From Schistosoma mansoni (lineage: Eukaryota > Platyhelminthes > Trematoda > Strigeidida > Schistosomatidae), in NCBI RefSeq assembly GCF_000237925.1, contig NC_031495.1:23454872-23518871 (forward strand): a DNA stretch of 64,000 nucleotides, in the 5' to 3' direction. Below, in pieces: positions 49,701-59,639 of this stretch. The number at the start of each line of letters is the position of its first letter. The stretch's first letter is position 1. The notes under the pieces were generated by a model, which did no database searches, was not told the DNA's origin, and saw only the letters and a program-made list of their open reading frames with translations. Both the position numbers and the translations under genes were made by a program.

Positions 49701-52700
49701 GATATAGCTAAGTAATAGAGATGACTCAAGGGTTCAGGCTTACAAACTACTTTTGAAACCAATTCTTACTACTTACAAAACGAACCCATTTTAGCTAGAC
49801 TACAATTGTAAAACAGGAAACTCTGAAATGTTGTTTCGTTCTAGTTTGGAACTCTTTAGCAGTGTGCATCAGCAACACTAACAAGGACAAAATCTATGAC
49901 TTTCAGTCTTCGCGTCAAGACCAAAACCTTTAGATCATCGAGTCGACATTCAATGGTAAGTGTTTCCAACTGAAGTCGATTCACGTCCTTATGAAACCTC
50001 CATCCCTTGACATTGGTCGTAATTATCTACCTTTTATTTAGGTTTCTAAAGGTTCTTTAACTAATGTCAGTCCGTGATGTCAAACTATAAATTCTGCAAT
50101 TTTTAAAATTCTCCTATACAGACTGAATATATACTTAAAAGTCAAATTTTCAGTTTTAAAAGAAATGTCACCTCGTGTTAGGTTTTGAAAAAATCAGACA
50201 GGTATGGTGAGATCCACTGTTAAATGCACCTATATAAGTTAGTATTTAATTTAAATGAAGTGAAAGTTCGTTTGCTCAAATTTTATACAAAACGTATGAA
50301 AATTGTTAGTATTACTCAGATACGTTTGGGGGAATTGAAGCAAGTTTCACTTCTATAACCTACTGAAGGAAATCTGACTGTTTTAGCCTCCATGCTACCT
50401 TACTTATGCACTATTCAAGTGGTGCAAGTTCGTAAATAATGTCTCTGTAAGAAACGACTAATGAATAGTATTTTAGTCATCTTCAAATATCTTTTCTGCC
50501 TAAGGTTTGTGACTAGTTTATTTTAGAATAGTTTCACAAATATCTTAACTATGTTTCTACCACAGAAAAGGATTTTATGATTGTAAACGAGTTAACATAA
50601 ATTTTCAGTGGCAGATATTGTCAAACGAACAATACAACCTAATAAATCTATGTTAGGATATCTCAGAAAAAAGAATTACCTGATGATCTGGATCAGCCCC
50701 AAAGGAAAGCAAAAACTTTACCATATCATGATTATTATGAAATGCTGCAGCTCGCAAAGGTGTTTGACCATCATAAGAAGCAATATTAATATATGGATGA
50801 ACCAAATGCGACACATGTAAATGCGAAGGGGTTTGATTTAGCTGCTGTCGTGATTCCGACGATCCTGAATGAGTTGGACTTCTGCAAGTTGAGGGATCGT
50901 TAGTTGGATAATTTAACAGAATTTGCACAGCTTTCATATTATTTGCTTGACAAGCTACAAGCAAAGGTGTACGACCAGCATTATCGGTTTCTTCTAAATT
51001 CGCCCCGGCGTCTAACAACAGGCTGTAAGAAAAGAAAAATCAATTTTTATAAATATAAACGCTTTTGACTTATGACACAAAAGAATTGAATATATTTCAT
51101 TGAGAAACACTTTGGTTATTCAATGAGAGGAGCAATTAAATACCGAATTAAAAACAGGAAATAACTAATAACACCAAAGATTCTGAAGATTAGGAATACT
51201 CTTCAGTATAAATCGGAAATCTCAGTGACTATAGGGGGCGACTGGATGAAAGTCCTCCACTCACCAGAGTCTGAGACCAGTGATTTTACAAACGGCAGAA
51301 CAATTTAAGAAAACATGTTCACAACTTTTACATTTCTATATTCATAGGGGAAGCGTAGGGACAACTACGGTGATGTTCATGATGTCTACAACTTCATTTT
51401 ATCCACTCTCAATCCATGAATTGTAAAACAGCCTTTCCAAAACGTCTATAGTGACCACCAATTAAAATGATTTGCAAAACAGAGGACTGGTTTTACACTC
51501 GTTTAAACTGCTTGTACCTTGTCGGTCTTAGAAACATAAGATTGATATAAAGCTGAATCTTGAAACACAATGGTGCATTTTTTTAGTAAACCATTGAACA
51601 AATATATATATATATATTACATAAATATATATGCTAAACAGCACTAACCGCACCACTTCTTCACAGCATTCATCTCGATTGTCTAAATTTTCTGTAGCAA
51701 ATTCACCGGTAATCAAATTTTCCACAGCTAAATGTAATGGAGTACAACCTGAATGATCTTTATGTGCTTCATCTAGACCACGTGCAAGTAATTCTTGTAC
51801 AATTTGCGCATTTTTAATCTGTGCTGCTATACTTAGTAATGATCGCCCTGCATAATCCATTATATCAACTGCAGCACCCCAAAACAATAATAAGCGTACA
51901 ATATCAGTATGACCGCCTAAAACGGATAACATAACAGGAGTGCGTCCAGATCTAAAATAATCCATTAAAAGCAGAGTAAAATCAAAAGACTGGATAAAAT
52001 AAGGACAAGAACTTATTGAAACAACAATATTAAACATTTCATTAGAAGCAACACAAATAGTCTACCAAGTAATAACGGTATTTATAAGTATAAATTGTCA
52101 TGTATAAGTCAACTCAGTCCTATTTAAACTGAAAATATGATTTAGCTGTGAAAATCCGTACAAAAGTCATGGAACATGAAACTACGATTATACTACAGTT
52201 ACGACATATATTTAACAACTTTATTCTGAGTGAAAAATATTTACTTACCCAAAGTCCTGAGGGTGGCATGTTTTATCCTATAAATACTTGATTATATTCA
52301 CTAAAAAACTAATCTACAAATGGGAAAGATTTTCCTTTAATAGTATTTAAATGCCCGGGAAGTTTAGCATAATGTCAATGTGCAAACAGCATCCGTTTAC
52401 CAAAGAATAACACTAATAATGTTAATGAAGCTTTAATCTTGAAATAACCTGAATAAGTTTATCTTTGAGTAAAAACTTTTAACACGAAATCATTTTTCTG
52501 AATAATATTAGTTTAATTAGGTCTAAATTGTGTGCAAGAAAGCTCCTTATTTGGATTTTTATTAGTTCTCCCAAATTTAAATACAAAGTTTTGCACATTA
52601 TATTAAAATGTTTTTCGTATGGAAGAGGTATTATTTTATAAGTCTTCAACGACTTTCTGGTAACTGGTAATTGAAAGAAAAGGTTTTCATAAAAATTTTG

Positions 52701-55700
52701 ACAATAAGTGTTAACCATCAAGAATTGATTAACATTAGTTTTGTTTGCTTTACTTTAGTGTGCTACGGTAAGACTTTGCTCACTCGAATATTAATTACGT
52801 TCATTTTTTTATGTGAAGTGAAATGGATACATACATATGTACTTATATGTTCAGTATCCATAAATATAAACATGAACAGGAATGTGAAATATATGTCTAA
52901 CTACAATGGCTAAAAATCACAAACGACTGTCGTTTGATTTTTCACTTGAGAATTTTATTCTGTTAGTTTCTGATTATTTGGTGATTGTTCGCAAATGATG
53001 TTTTCTTTTCAATATGGGGTAATGGAGATTGTTGAGTTATGATTGACATCATGAATCAATCAATATTAGACCACCATTGAAAACCTGGAAGCACTGGACG
53101 GCTGCTTCGTCCAAGTATAGGTCTACTCAGCAGTGTGCATCCGCGATCCCGCACGCGGTATTCGAACCCAGGACCTTCGGTTTTCTCCATTGACAAATGA
53201 TATGAAAACAAAGTGTTACATTATTCCAATGATTTTAATAGGTTATAATTCTATATGGAGAATATTGAAGTCAAAAGTAGACAATATTTAAAATTTACTT
53301 AGTAATTTTTAAAGTGTGACATTTTAAGCCAACTGGAAAGGTGTTCTGCAAATCTATGGGCTTTGCATACAAATAAGTTGACAAATACTAATTTAACAAA
53401 AAAAACTTGAAAATTTTCTTTTAATAAAACATTCTTATTGATGTTTATTTGTTGAAACAAATGATTCAGTTACTTGTGGGAAGTCTACTGGCTATGATTT
53501 CATGTAAAGTATGTTCAACTGATGTTTCACAGTTTTAAGTGATACTTTCTTGACATATGGTTTTTCCAAATCATTAAAATTACCATTGTGAGTTATTAAT
53601 TTTTAAAATGTATTGTTCAAAAAACATATTGTATTCTATGAAGTCCTTTGAAATGAAATTAATTTACTAGAATTGATGACTTATATGCGATAATCTTCTG
53701 ATCAAACTCAATCAAAAACATCGGTCCTTTTTGGTTTCCAATTGTTGTCTAATTAAAAATCAATTATATAATGTAAACCGATATTGATGTTGTTCGTATC
53801 ATTATCAAGTTTCGAAATGATAATTTCAAATTAATTGTCCATTGAATGGATTTGAGTGGACATGGTCAAATCATTCACTATTCAAAAACATATCATCTCA
53901 TTTGTTAAACAAAATTGCATCAGTAAAATAAAGAAATTGTTATTTTGTCATTTTTTACATAATAAATATAACTGGTTATTGCAATTTTCAACAATATTCA
54001 ATAAAAGATAGATGTATACAATCATACTTCAATCGTTAACAAAAAAAGCTATCACTCGTGTAGAATAAAAGTTTAAAAACTAACCAAACTTATAGTTGAA
54101 AGCGTGAGTCAATTGAAGCTAGACCACCAAGGAAAACATGAAAGCACTGGACGGCCGTCTCGTCCTATTGTAGGACTCCTCAGCAAAGCGCACCCACGAC
54201 CTCGTCTCGCGAGATTCGAACTCAGGAACTACCAGTCTCGCGCCAGAGCACTTAACCGATAGACCACTGAGCCGGCATCCCATGGTGTTTATGTCTAACT
54301 CCAACCAATCCACGAAGTTGAGCAACCGTTCACCAATTGTCTTCAATGAGTTTCTATCTCACAACAGACGTAGTTTGAACTCCACTGATCACTGCTTCTT
54401 ACTCGAACTCCTGGATTTACCTCTCGAAGTCAGTCACTAGTGAGCATATGATTATATTAATTATCAGAAGGGGTTAATGTGGAGATTTATTATTTATTTT
54501 AGTTATTTTATTTTTTTGTTACAACTACATAATTTGAAACTATTTTATTTCGACGTAATGATAGACTATAATTACCTCATTATATATATACTTATAACAC
54601 ATTAGGTAATCTTTGATATAAACTTATTGTGTATACATGAAATAATACACATTTATCTGTTGTGGCACATTTATTTAGAATACAATCTTTTGATATAAAA
54701 TAACACTATTTGTTGGAATTAGTAAGTGAAAGATCACAATAGAGAAAAGAAAAAACTATAAAATGTCTTTTTTTGTATTAGTAAAACGTTTCTACACTGT
54801 GGTCGTATATTTTTCTAATATAAACAATCATTAAACAGCTTATACAGTTATCAAACACTTCTTAAAGGAAAATGTTGAATTCTTCCAGTTATTTGTATTT
54901 CATTCACTTTTCAATGAATAATAATAATAACAATAAGTATAGTTTGTTTTAATGTTTACTTTTAAACAAACCAGAATTATTTATTCTATCTATACTAACT
55001 AAGTTTCCATGCAAAAATTAGTCCTAATACAAAATATTTAAGAAGTTTGTATATGTTATTGATCGTATATGTCTTTACTCCTACATTGAAAGCTCACTTT
55101 ACTGATTGTAAAAGGCATTCCAACATGTAATGTAATGTAGAAATTTAAATAATAATAGGAAAACAGAAATACCTATAGTTATTTCATAAACAATTTAACG
55201 TTTATTTTAAAAAAATTATCATTTGTCACTATCTACAATATTGAAAATTTTTCAAAAAATTCCAGAATAATAAAAGTTACAATTTACAAGCTTTATAGAT
55301 AGTAGATACAAATAAAAATGACACACCACAATAATAAAGTTCAATAAACAACGTTCAATAGGCCTTGGTAATTGTTATACATTTTACCTACTTGAAAAAT
55401 TTGTTTACGACGCTATATGGTTTATAACTAAACATTACTAAATGGTATACATAGATGAATGCATTAATTCATATGAAAAATGAGTCATTAGAAAACAGAT
55501 AAAGTTCGAGACACTTAAGTAAATAACAAATTTTTCAGAAAACAAACGTTACTATGTTTATTACAATCACAGGGACAGAAATTTTCAAAAATAAACTATA
55601 TAAAAAGGAAAAGCTTACATGTTATGAATCAGTAATGGAAAACAACATATAACCGAGTTATCACATGGCTTTGTACTATTGAACAGTGTCAAATCAATTG

Positions 55701-56195
55701 TTTATTGCTCCCTGAATCTTACGTTTAACCTTAGTTAATATTAATTCCTGATGTGAACTACAAATATTAGCAATTAGCTGTCTAGAAATTTGCTTATTTG
55801 CTTCTAACACATTTTTCAGATAGCATTTACCAAGTGAGAACTTTTGAATTGTATAAGAATAATGATTTCAACTTAAATTTTAGCCTTTGAACATTTTATA
55901 AAGTATTATTGTTATACGAAAAGGACATAAATAAAATGTTATTTAGGTTCTACTTACTTATCCGCCATATTCACATCTGCATCAGATTCAAGGCATAACT
56001 CACATACTGAATAATTACCACTATTAGATGCACCAAGTAATGGTGTAATGCCTTCACTATCTGATAAATTAGGATTCGCTCCATGATCTAACAGACAAGC
56101 AACAATATCTGAGTATCCAGTGGATTTTTGTACACAAAAAGCTGCAACATGCAAAGCAGTACGACCATCTGAATCTGAATGATTTACATCAGCAC
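33000..56195 (-). CDS. ANKRD50-like: ANKRD50-like ankyrin-repeat protein, 3' part of gene (8 exons)
   Basis: Exons in transcript order: 55958-56195, 51649-51951, 50680-51022, 47223-47441, 44555-44755, 42298-42673, 37042-37389 and 33000-33580. Every join has GT/AG ends and matching phase, giving about 868 residues to the stop. The first six exons form a continuous ankyrin stack that I align from memory with vertebrate ANKRD50. Shared landmarks are DGRTALHVAAFC, LLLFWGAAVD, the RGLDE-type linker, LYMLALEGQLDMAD, LQLAAWQGHAE and GATALCIAAQEGH. Spacing is kept across exon joins. The C-terminal ~300 residues are polar and low in recognisable domains. ANKRD50 is known in vertebrates as an endosomal recycling factor; the same role here is inference. 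The N-terminal P-loop region and first repeats are missing and probably lie beyond 64,000. Introns of 0.6-4.6 kb are full of repeats. Confidence 0.85.
35865..36265. repeat. Foldback of two head-to-head family B SINEs
   Basis: Left arm 35,865-36,037 (antisense SINE), spacer, right arm 36,091-36,265 (sense SINE). Both arms hold tRNA-like and hammerhead parts. The palindrome also includes the outer GATTTTG-TTGAGATCATGA sequence on both sides. Confidence 0.8.
37042..37389 (-). CDS. ANKRD50-like: ANKRD50-like exon: C-terminal tail, 116 codons
   Basis: The acceptor is aataaaacag|TGTATT and the donor is CTTCAGG|GTAGAG, phase 1 both ends, 348 nt. It encodes YYEDDDPYARPPELFTVRFV then a polar S/N/Q/H-rich segment. 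The frame runs on to a stop at 37,010, but the donor at 37,041 matches the phase-1 acceptor of the next exon, giving ..HLQ-A-VNFVQYNPMMFQ... I see no known domain. Whether the previous join skips a small candidate exon at 39,002-39,055 is uncertain. Confidence 0.72.
38726..39505. mobile_element. 780-bp non-autonomous DNA transposon with 24-bp TIRs and 8-bp TSD
   Basis: The perfect duplication GATTAGAA lies at 38,718-38,725 and 39,506-39,513. The ends are inverted repeats GGCGAGACTA..ATTT.TGGACGA, 21 of 24 matching. No transposase frame is present. An 8-bp duplication is typical of hAT and Merlin elements; the GG start argues against a usual hAT end. It lies in the intron between the exons at 42.3 and 37.0 kb. 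Confidence 0.85.
39002..39055 (-). other. Candidate 54-nt symmetric exon inside the 780-bp transposon
   Basis: The acceptor is ttattatacag|TT and the donor is GATAAAG|GTTCTT, both in the phase (1) needed to join the flanking ANKRD50-like exons. It would add GDNYYNMPWSQCGSSDK plus split codons. The donor is weak and the site is inside a transposon, so direct joining of 42,298 to 37,389 is simpler. Confidence 0.15.
39827..40140 (+). repeat. Smα-like hammerhead SINE with inverted-repeat leader
   Basis: 39,827-39,857 and 39,890-39,920 form a 31-nt inverted repeat (27 matches). Then TTTAAACTTCACCCCATCGC opens the Smα unit. The hammerhead region is decayed (CCAGATGATGA; AAAA for GAAA), but CGTGCGTCCTGGATTCCACT is kept. 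Confidence 0.8.
41795..41900 (-). repeat. Smα-like fragment, antisense
   Basis: The plus strand GTAACTCGTCAACTGGATTT is the antisense hammerhead 5' strand and core. The remainder is degenerate. Confidence 0.55.
42298..42673 (-). CDS. ANKRD50-like: ANKRD50-like exon: last ankyrin repeat and start of polar tail
   Basis: The acceptor is tttctatcag|GCTAAT and the donor is CGAAAT|GTTAGT, phase 0 in and 1 out, 376 nt. It opens ANANPSQTDSHGRTPYRVAL and KAGHLEICKLLELC, equal to the final ANKRD50 repeat. After that comes a polar, N/Q/S-rich tail with a short charged stretch (QIIKDLKNRRDSDKVAQL). Confidence 0.85.
43690..44160. other. GC-richer unassigned block with heat-shock-element motif
   Basis: Intronic to the ANKRD50-like gene and clearly richer in GC than its surroundings, with no convincing protein. 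It holds an HSE-like motif at 43,897-43,911 and a TATA-like CATAAATACA near 44,000. An LTR-like fossil is possible. Confidence 0.3.
43897..43911. promoter_or_regulatory. Heat-shock-element-like motif
   Basis: GAACATTCTAGAATG fits GAAnnTTCnnGAA exactly. About 90 bp to the right lies CATAAATACA. The pairing suggests a promoter, possibly of a mobile element. Inference only. Confidence 0.3.
44555..44755 (-). CDS. ANKRD50-like: ANKRD50-like exon: two canonical ankyrin repeats, 67 codons
   Basis: The acceptor is gcttttccag|GCTGG and the donor is CTCAAT|GTAGGT, phase 0 both ends, 201 nt. It encodes AGTPVDIRDREGRTPLQLAA, then WQGHAEICHILLNEG, then CSQGATALCIAAQEGHLDVC and KVLLN. This is the best-conserved stretch: the AAWQGH and GATALCIAAQEGH blocks are nearly those of ANKRD50. 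It was too short to stand out as an open frame and was found by translating between splice sites. Confidence 0.9.
45976..46215 (-). mobile_element. LTR-like fossil, minus strand
   Basis: The complement starts TGCTATGGTTGAACGG, has GCTATAAATACACG in the middle and ends GGACGTAACA. GC content is above its surroundings. No internal region adjoins it, so a solo LTR is likely. Family not resolved. Confidence 0.35.
46709..46744. repeat. (AT)n microsatellite in an ANKRD50-like intron
   Basis: About 18 AT units, between the exons at 44.6 and 47.2 kb. Confidence 0.95.
47223..47441 (-). CDS. ANKRD50-like: ANKRD50-like exon: ankyrin repeats, 73 codons
   Basis: The acceptor is tttttgaag|GATGCC and the donor is CAG|GTAATG, phase 0 both ends, 219 nt. 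It reads DAYGRTALYMLALEGQLDMA, a P/S/G-rich insert of about 20 residues, then SDDEGRFPLHVVTWLGNVNF and ends RILLQ. It joins seamlessly to neighbours on both sides (..FGADPDHQ-DAYGRT.. and ..RILLQ-AGTPVDI..). Confidence 0.88.
48285..48410 (-). repeat. Dispersed repeat, related to 30,370-30,500
   Basis: The complement shares GATGATTTGGCTAGGGCTCA and GTGAACTATTCGAC with the other copy. The stretch to 48,840 (open frame at 48,570-48,833, unassigned) may belong to the same element. Confidence 0.5.
48990..49260 (-). repeat. tRNA-derived SINE (family B), antisense, inverted ends
   Basis: The complement opens GGATGCCGGCTCAGTGGTCT; the B box and a hammerhead relic follow. The outer ends (AGTCGATCTAAGCTATCCTG and CCAGCCTAGATCGACT) are inverted copies of the family tail. 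Confidence 0.75.
49795..49995 (-). repeat. tRNA-derived SINE (family B), antisense, old
   Basis: Order of parts is kept (GTTTCGTTCTAGTTTGGAAC, CTCTTTAGCAGTGTGCATC, TTTAGATCATCGAGTCGACA) but each is diverged. Confidence 0.65.
50680..51022 (-). CDS. ANKRD50-like: ANKRD50-like exon: two ankyrin repeats split by a long polar insert
   Basis: The acceptor is ttcttacag|CCTG and the donor is CAG|GTAATT, phase 2 in and 0 out, 343 nt. It opens RLLLDAGANLEETDNAGRTP after joining the previous exon. The second repeat reads YDGQTPLRAAAFHNNHDMVK and ends FGADPDHQ. Between them is an insert of about 45 residues rich in S, T, P, H and Q, replacing the roughly 10-residue finger of the vertebrate protein. Confidence 0.87.
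51649..51951 (-). CDS. ANKRD50-like: ANKRD50-like exon: ankyrin repeats with LLLFWGAAVD signature
   Basis: The acceptor is ttattttag|ATCTGG and the donor is GTGCG|GTTAGT, phase 2 in and 2 out, 303 nt. It encodes SGRTPVMLSVLGGHTDIVRL, then LFWGAAVD, a second repeat with RSLLSIAAQ, and LDEAHKDHSGCTPLHLAVEN. A segment rich in E, N and D (about 15 residues) interrupts the last repeat where vertebrate ANKRD50 has a plain helix. (AT)n lies just downstream in the intron. Confidence 0.88.
53040..53195 (-). repeat. tRNA-derived SINE (family B), antisense, truncated
   Basis: Tail, hammerhead relic and B box are present (GTATTCGAACCCAGGACCTT); the A-box end is missing. Confidence 0.8.
54093..54300 (-). 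repeat. tRNA-derived SINE (family B), antisense, nearly full length
   Basis: The complement runs from GGATGCCGGCTCAGTGGTCT through GAATCTCGCGAGACGAGG to the CTTCAATTGACTCACGCTTT tail. The hammerhead has GAGA in place of GAAA. Confidence 0.85.
55958..56195 (-). CDS. ANKRD50-like: ANKRD50-like exon: ankyrin repeats, first exon visible
   Basis: The acceptor is ctcatcaag|GT and the donor is GATAA|GTAAGT. The exon enters in phase 1 and leaves in phase 2, with 78 whole codons. It reads GADVNHSDSDGRTALHVAAF and then two further repeat segments ending DADVNMADK. The unusual CV..STG insertion in the first repeat matches the equivalent position in ANKRD50. The upstream exon must end in phase 1; none was found between 56,200 and 64,000. 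Confidence 0.85.
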
Positions 56196-56827
56196 CTTGA
56201 TGAGAGAAATGCAAAGAAAAATAATGAGTTGAAATTTTCAAATGAACAAAATCATACTGATAAGTGAATGAAGGTAAACAAGATCGTTTTGGGTACTATC
56301 ATATGGAAACTTGGTAAATTATCTGATACATACGAAATAATTTGCATAAACGATTCGCCTAGTAAACTGGGTTCGTTCATATGATCATTTCAAATGTTCG
56401 TTATCGAATTTACTAATATTCGTTTGCTGCAATCTACAGTTTAACATGTTCATTATATCACTCTCATTTTTGTTGTTAAGGAGAAGTTGTATAATCTTTT
56501 CGGAAATCTTTGATAATAAATTCTAAAGATTCAATGCATTTGATTCACTTTACGAACCTTGATGTATTATAAATAGTATGATCAATTAGGTTCGTTTTTA
56601 ACAATTAAGAATCAGTTTTCTAAAGATTTCGATTTGGTTTAGATTCATTAAAAAACTAATACATTAGTATTAAATTCACTTAGTATTGTTTGTTTGAATC
56701 TTCCCATCGATGTGTTAGGACTGCAACTGGTCAGTCTCTAATTGGCATATGTGCATACTGTGCGTATTGCCTCGATATAGCCTTGATTCACAAGCATGAT
56801 AAGCAAAGATGGATAGTGGCTAGAAGT

Positions 56828-56878
56828 GGAATCCAGGACGCGCGTTTCGTCCTATTTGGGACTCGTCAGCTGGATGTA
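56828..56878 (-). ncRNA. Hammerhead ribozyme, Smα type, all core positions intact
   Basis: On the complement: ATCCAG (stem I), CTGACGA, GTCC-CAAATA-GGAC (stem II), GAAA, ACGC/GCGT (stem III), cleavage triplet GTC, then CTGGAT pairing with ATCCAG. It matches the known self-cleaving Schistosoma satellite hammerhead as I remember it. Confidence 0.85.
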
Positions 56879-57039
56879 CCTGCATCTCAGAGTTGATATT
56901 CACTCTGAGACTCGAACCCAGTACCCTCGCTTCAAACGCCACCGCGTTATCCACTCGGCCACTGAGTCCTGATAGCCACTTGCTTGTGCGATGGGGTGAA
57001 GTTTAAATTCACTTAGTATTGTTTGTTTGTCAGTGGCCG

Positions 57040-57239
57040 NNNNNNNNNNNNNNNNNNNNNNNNNNNNNNNNNNNNNNNNNNNNNNNNNNNNNNNNNNNNN
57101 NNNNNNNNNNNNNNNNNNNNNNNNNNNNNNNNNNNNNNNNNNNNNNNNNNNNNNNNNNNNNNNNNNNNNNNNNNNNNNNNNNNNNNNNNNNNNNNNNNNN
57201 NNNNNNNNNNNNNNNNNNNNNNNNNNNNNNNNNNNNNNN
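57040..57239. other. Assembly gap, 200 N
   Basis: A run of exactly 200 N inside the Smα composite; the round length suggests a placeholder rather than a measured size. Confidence 0.99.
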
Positions 57240-57322
57240 ATATTTCTTTAAAGTATTTGTTACGTTCAAGCAAATTTTACACTTAAATTCACTCAGTATT
57301 GTACCAAATCTGAGATGCAGGC

Positions 57323-57372
57323 ACATCCAGCTGACGAGTCCCAAATAAGACGAAACGCGCGTCCTGGATTCC
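57323..57372 (+). ncRNA. Hammerhead ribozyme, Smα type, one weakened stem II pair
   Basis: Same motif as 56,828-56,878 on the other strand; stem II is GTCC/AGAC, one mismatch. Core CTGACGA and GAAA are intact. Confidence 0.8.
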
Positions 57373-58284
57373 ACTGCTAGCCACTATCCATCTTTGCTTA
57401 ATACATTAGTATTGTTGAAAAGTTCTGTAATTGTTTTCAATAAATAACGTAGATTATTGTTTTAACCTGATTAAATACTGTTTGTAATATTTTAAAACTT
57501 CATTCATTTTTGTCTACATAGCGACAAATAACAATTTTTTGTAATATATGTATAAATAATGTCTATTAGTTTTTTGACAAACTCATTCTTTTTGAAAATA
57601 TTACTAGGAAGATATGGTTCACTACCATTGAATACTTGATTTCTGAAAAACGTAATCTACTGTTTTTAAGACGATGGGTTTTAGATAATGTAGAATCAAG
57701 AACTGATGCTTATGAAACTGAGTAACAACAAAAATATCTATTATTACTTAACATTAACATTTGGTTTATACTGGGACAAAATAAAAATTCAGTCTTAGCC
57801 AGTTTTCACTAATCTTCTAGTTCATGTCAGTTCGTAATGACAAATATTACTATATACGATAGTTAAGATTATCATGTGTCTTCTTTCAATATAACTTCAT
57901 ATTGTACATACAGACACTCGATGAGGTGATTTAGCTGTAAACAAAACTATGAATGAACAATATTTTCTCACGAGTGATACATTCGGGAAATAATTTTTTC
58001 TGACTCTTTTAGATTATGTTATTAAGATAAGAGTGTGAGTGGAAAAAGTTAACTTGTAATTAGATATCCTTTAAATTATACATTTGCATTTTGTATTATA
58101 TACATAAACAGTGTATTCACACAAATCATACAGAGAGGTAAACAAATGAATCTAAATACTTCATTTGATAAATTAATGTGATATGGTTTTAACGTATGTA
58201 CATGCTAGTTGTTCACATAAAATTAATAGTAAAAGTTATTATTAACATTTGAATCATGTTTGGCAGTTGATTAGTCGACAGAAA

Positions 58285-58345
58285 AGCATAAAATTAGGTT
58301 TTGTAACATTTGGAACTCGTCAACATGGTATATGTGTATTCTTAA
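58285..58345 (-). repeat. Smα-like hammerhead relic
   Basis: TTTGGAACTCGTCAACATGG is antisense to the Smα hammerhead 5' strand and core, diverged. It abuts the family C copy that follows. Confidence 0.45.
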
Positions 58346-58349
58346 AAGA

Positions 58350-58600
58350 ATTAATACAATCTGGTGGATTCGATCCGTGTGACTCAGTTTTACGGGTACA
58401 CCTTGATTATGAGTGTCGACAACCTTCAACCATTTAACATCTCAAAAACTTTCACTTGATGTTGAGTTCCTAAGACTAGTGACCACACCGCTAATTGATG
58501 GATATAATTCGAACAACACTAAAAAGACAAGATAAATATGACATTGACCACTACTTTGTGATCAACTAGTTATGACTTAGAGGCCTAAGAACACCAACTT
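58350..58600 (+). repeat. Family C retroposon, old copy
   Basis: Collinear with 4,660-4,905: GGATTCGATCC, TTTTACGGGTACACCTTG, CGACAACCTTCAACCAT, CTAAGACTAGTGACCACA, then ATGACATTGACCACTACTTT and ACTTAGAGGCCTAAG, the start of a next unit. The hammerhead core is lost. Confidence 0.7.
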
Positions 58601-58984
58601 ATTGGATAGCAAGTGCTAATAATTGTTGAAGGCTTTTATACCGATTTATACATAAAATGTACACATACATACCTGGGAAAACAGTCATCTATCTTCAGAA
58701 CTAAGAAGGAAATTATTGTAATGAATGTTGCTCAGTAGTACACATTTACCAACAATAATAGAGGTGATAAAGACCAGTTTTATGGCAGGTTGCAGTTTAT
58801 CTTAGGAAAGTGTTTGGAGAAAAACCGAATGATTTTGATAAAGAACCTAAACGCTTCATTCGAAATGAACAACAATACGTATGATCGCATCATGATACGA
58901 TACGAAATGGAATAAAACAGTAAAAATGGGGAATGTATGTGCATTCAAAAACATGATTATAGGCAGCATTATTTTACCCCAACA

Positions 58985-59525
58985 AATTTGTACACAAATC
59001 TTATTGAGTTTCAGCTAGTCACATGAAAGAAGATCAAATCGACCTCATCTGAATCAACAAAACACTCAGGAAGCTAATGGAAGATGTAAGAATACGTAGA
59101 TGAATAGAAACAGCTTCAGATAAACACTTGGAGTGGCCAAGCTGATGAAACACCAGACACTCGGATAAGCAGCACAACAAAGCCTTAAGACATCTTTTAT
59201 TCGAGATGCCAGCAAGCTCAGCGAGTACCATATAGTTTTGACCAATAAGCTTCAAGTCTTACACGACCTGCCAGAAGAAGAAACCAATATGGTGAAAAAC
59301 TTGAAATAAACTAAGGAAGTGCTAATTTCAACATGTTAGAGGATGCGGGCTCCAAGAAACACCAGATTTGTGTGAACGTACTGGATAGGATTCAAAGAGG
59401 GCAAATAGGGAACAACGGTCAAAAATAGAAGAACAAGATCAGCGAAAGCCAAGTCACAGGCTGAATGAAAACAAGCAAGCAGATGAATAAGGATCATTAG
59501 AGTCGGTCAGTCAACTAAAACGTAG
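58985..59525 (+). mobile_element. LINE fragment (RTE-like), mid-ORF region
   Basis: Translated pieces resemble the linker between endonuclease and reverse transcriptase of trematode RTE elements (KKHQICVNVLDRIQR; RTRSAKAKSQAE). Stops and shifts are frequent; it is dead. Confidence 0.6.
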
Positions 59526-59639
59526 GACCAGGCACATATATACATCGGTCCAAGTTGCCATGCCTCATTAACACCACAAGATCAACACCGAATTCAGAGT
59601 AGTTAATTAAAAGGTGGTAATATATAAAAGAAAGATTGT

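Larger units (their letters stand above)
56672..57398. repeat. Composite Smα hammerhead SINE insertion within a 15-bp TSD, with gap
   Basis: The perfect duplication TAATACATTAGTATT lies at 56,657-56,671 and 57,399-57,413. The left part (to 57,003) is a complete antisense unit with tRNA-like boxes (AGTGGCCGAGTGGATAACGC; GGGTTCGAGTCTCAG) and an intact hammerhead. TAAATTCACT recurs at 57,004, a period of 333 bp, so a second unit begins there. After the gap a sense-orientation hammerhead unit follows. Confidence 0.85.

Noticed and set aside
57013-57374. Open frames across the N run
   Set aside because: They consist mostly of unknown bases.
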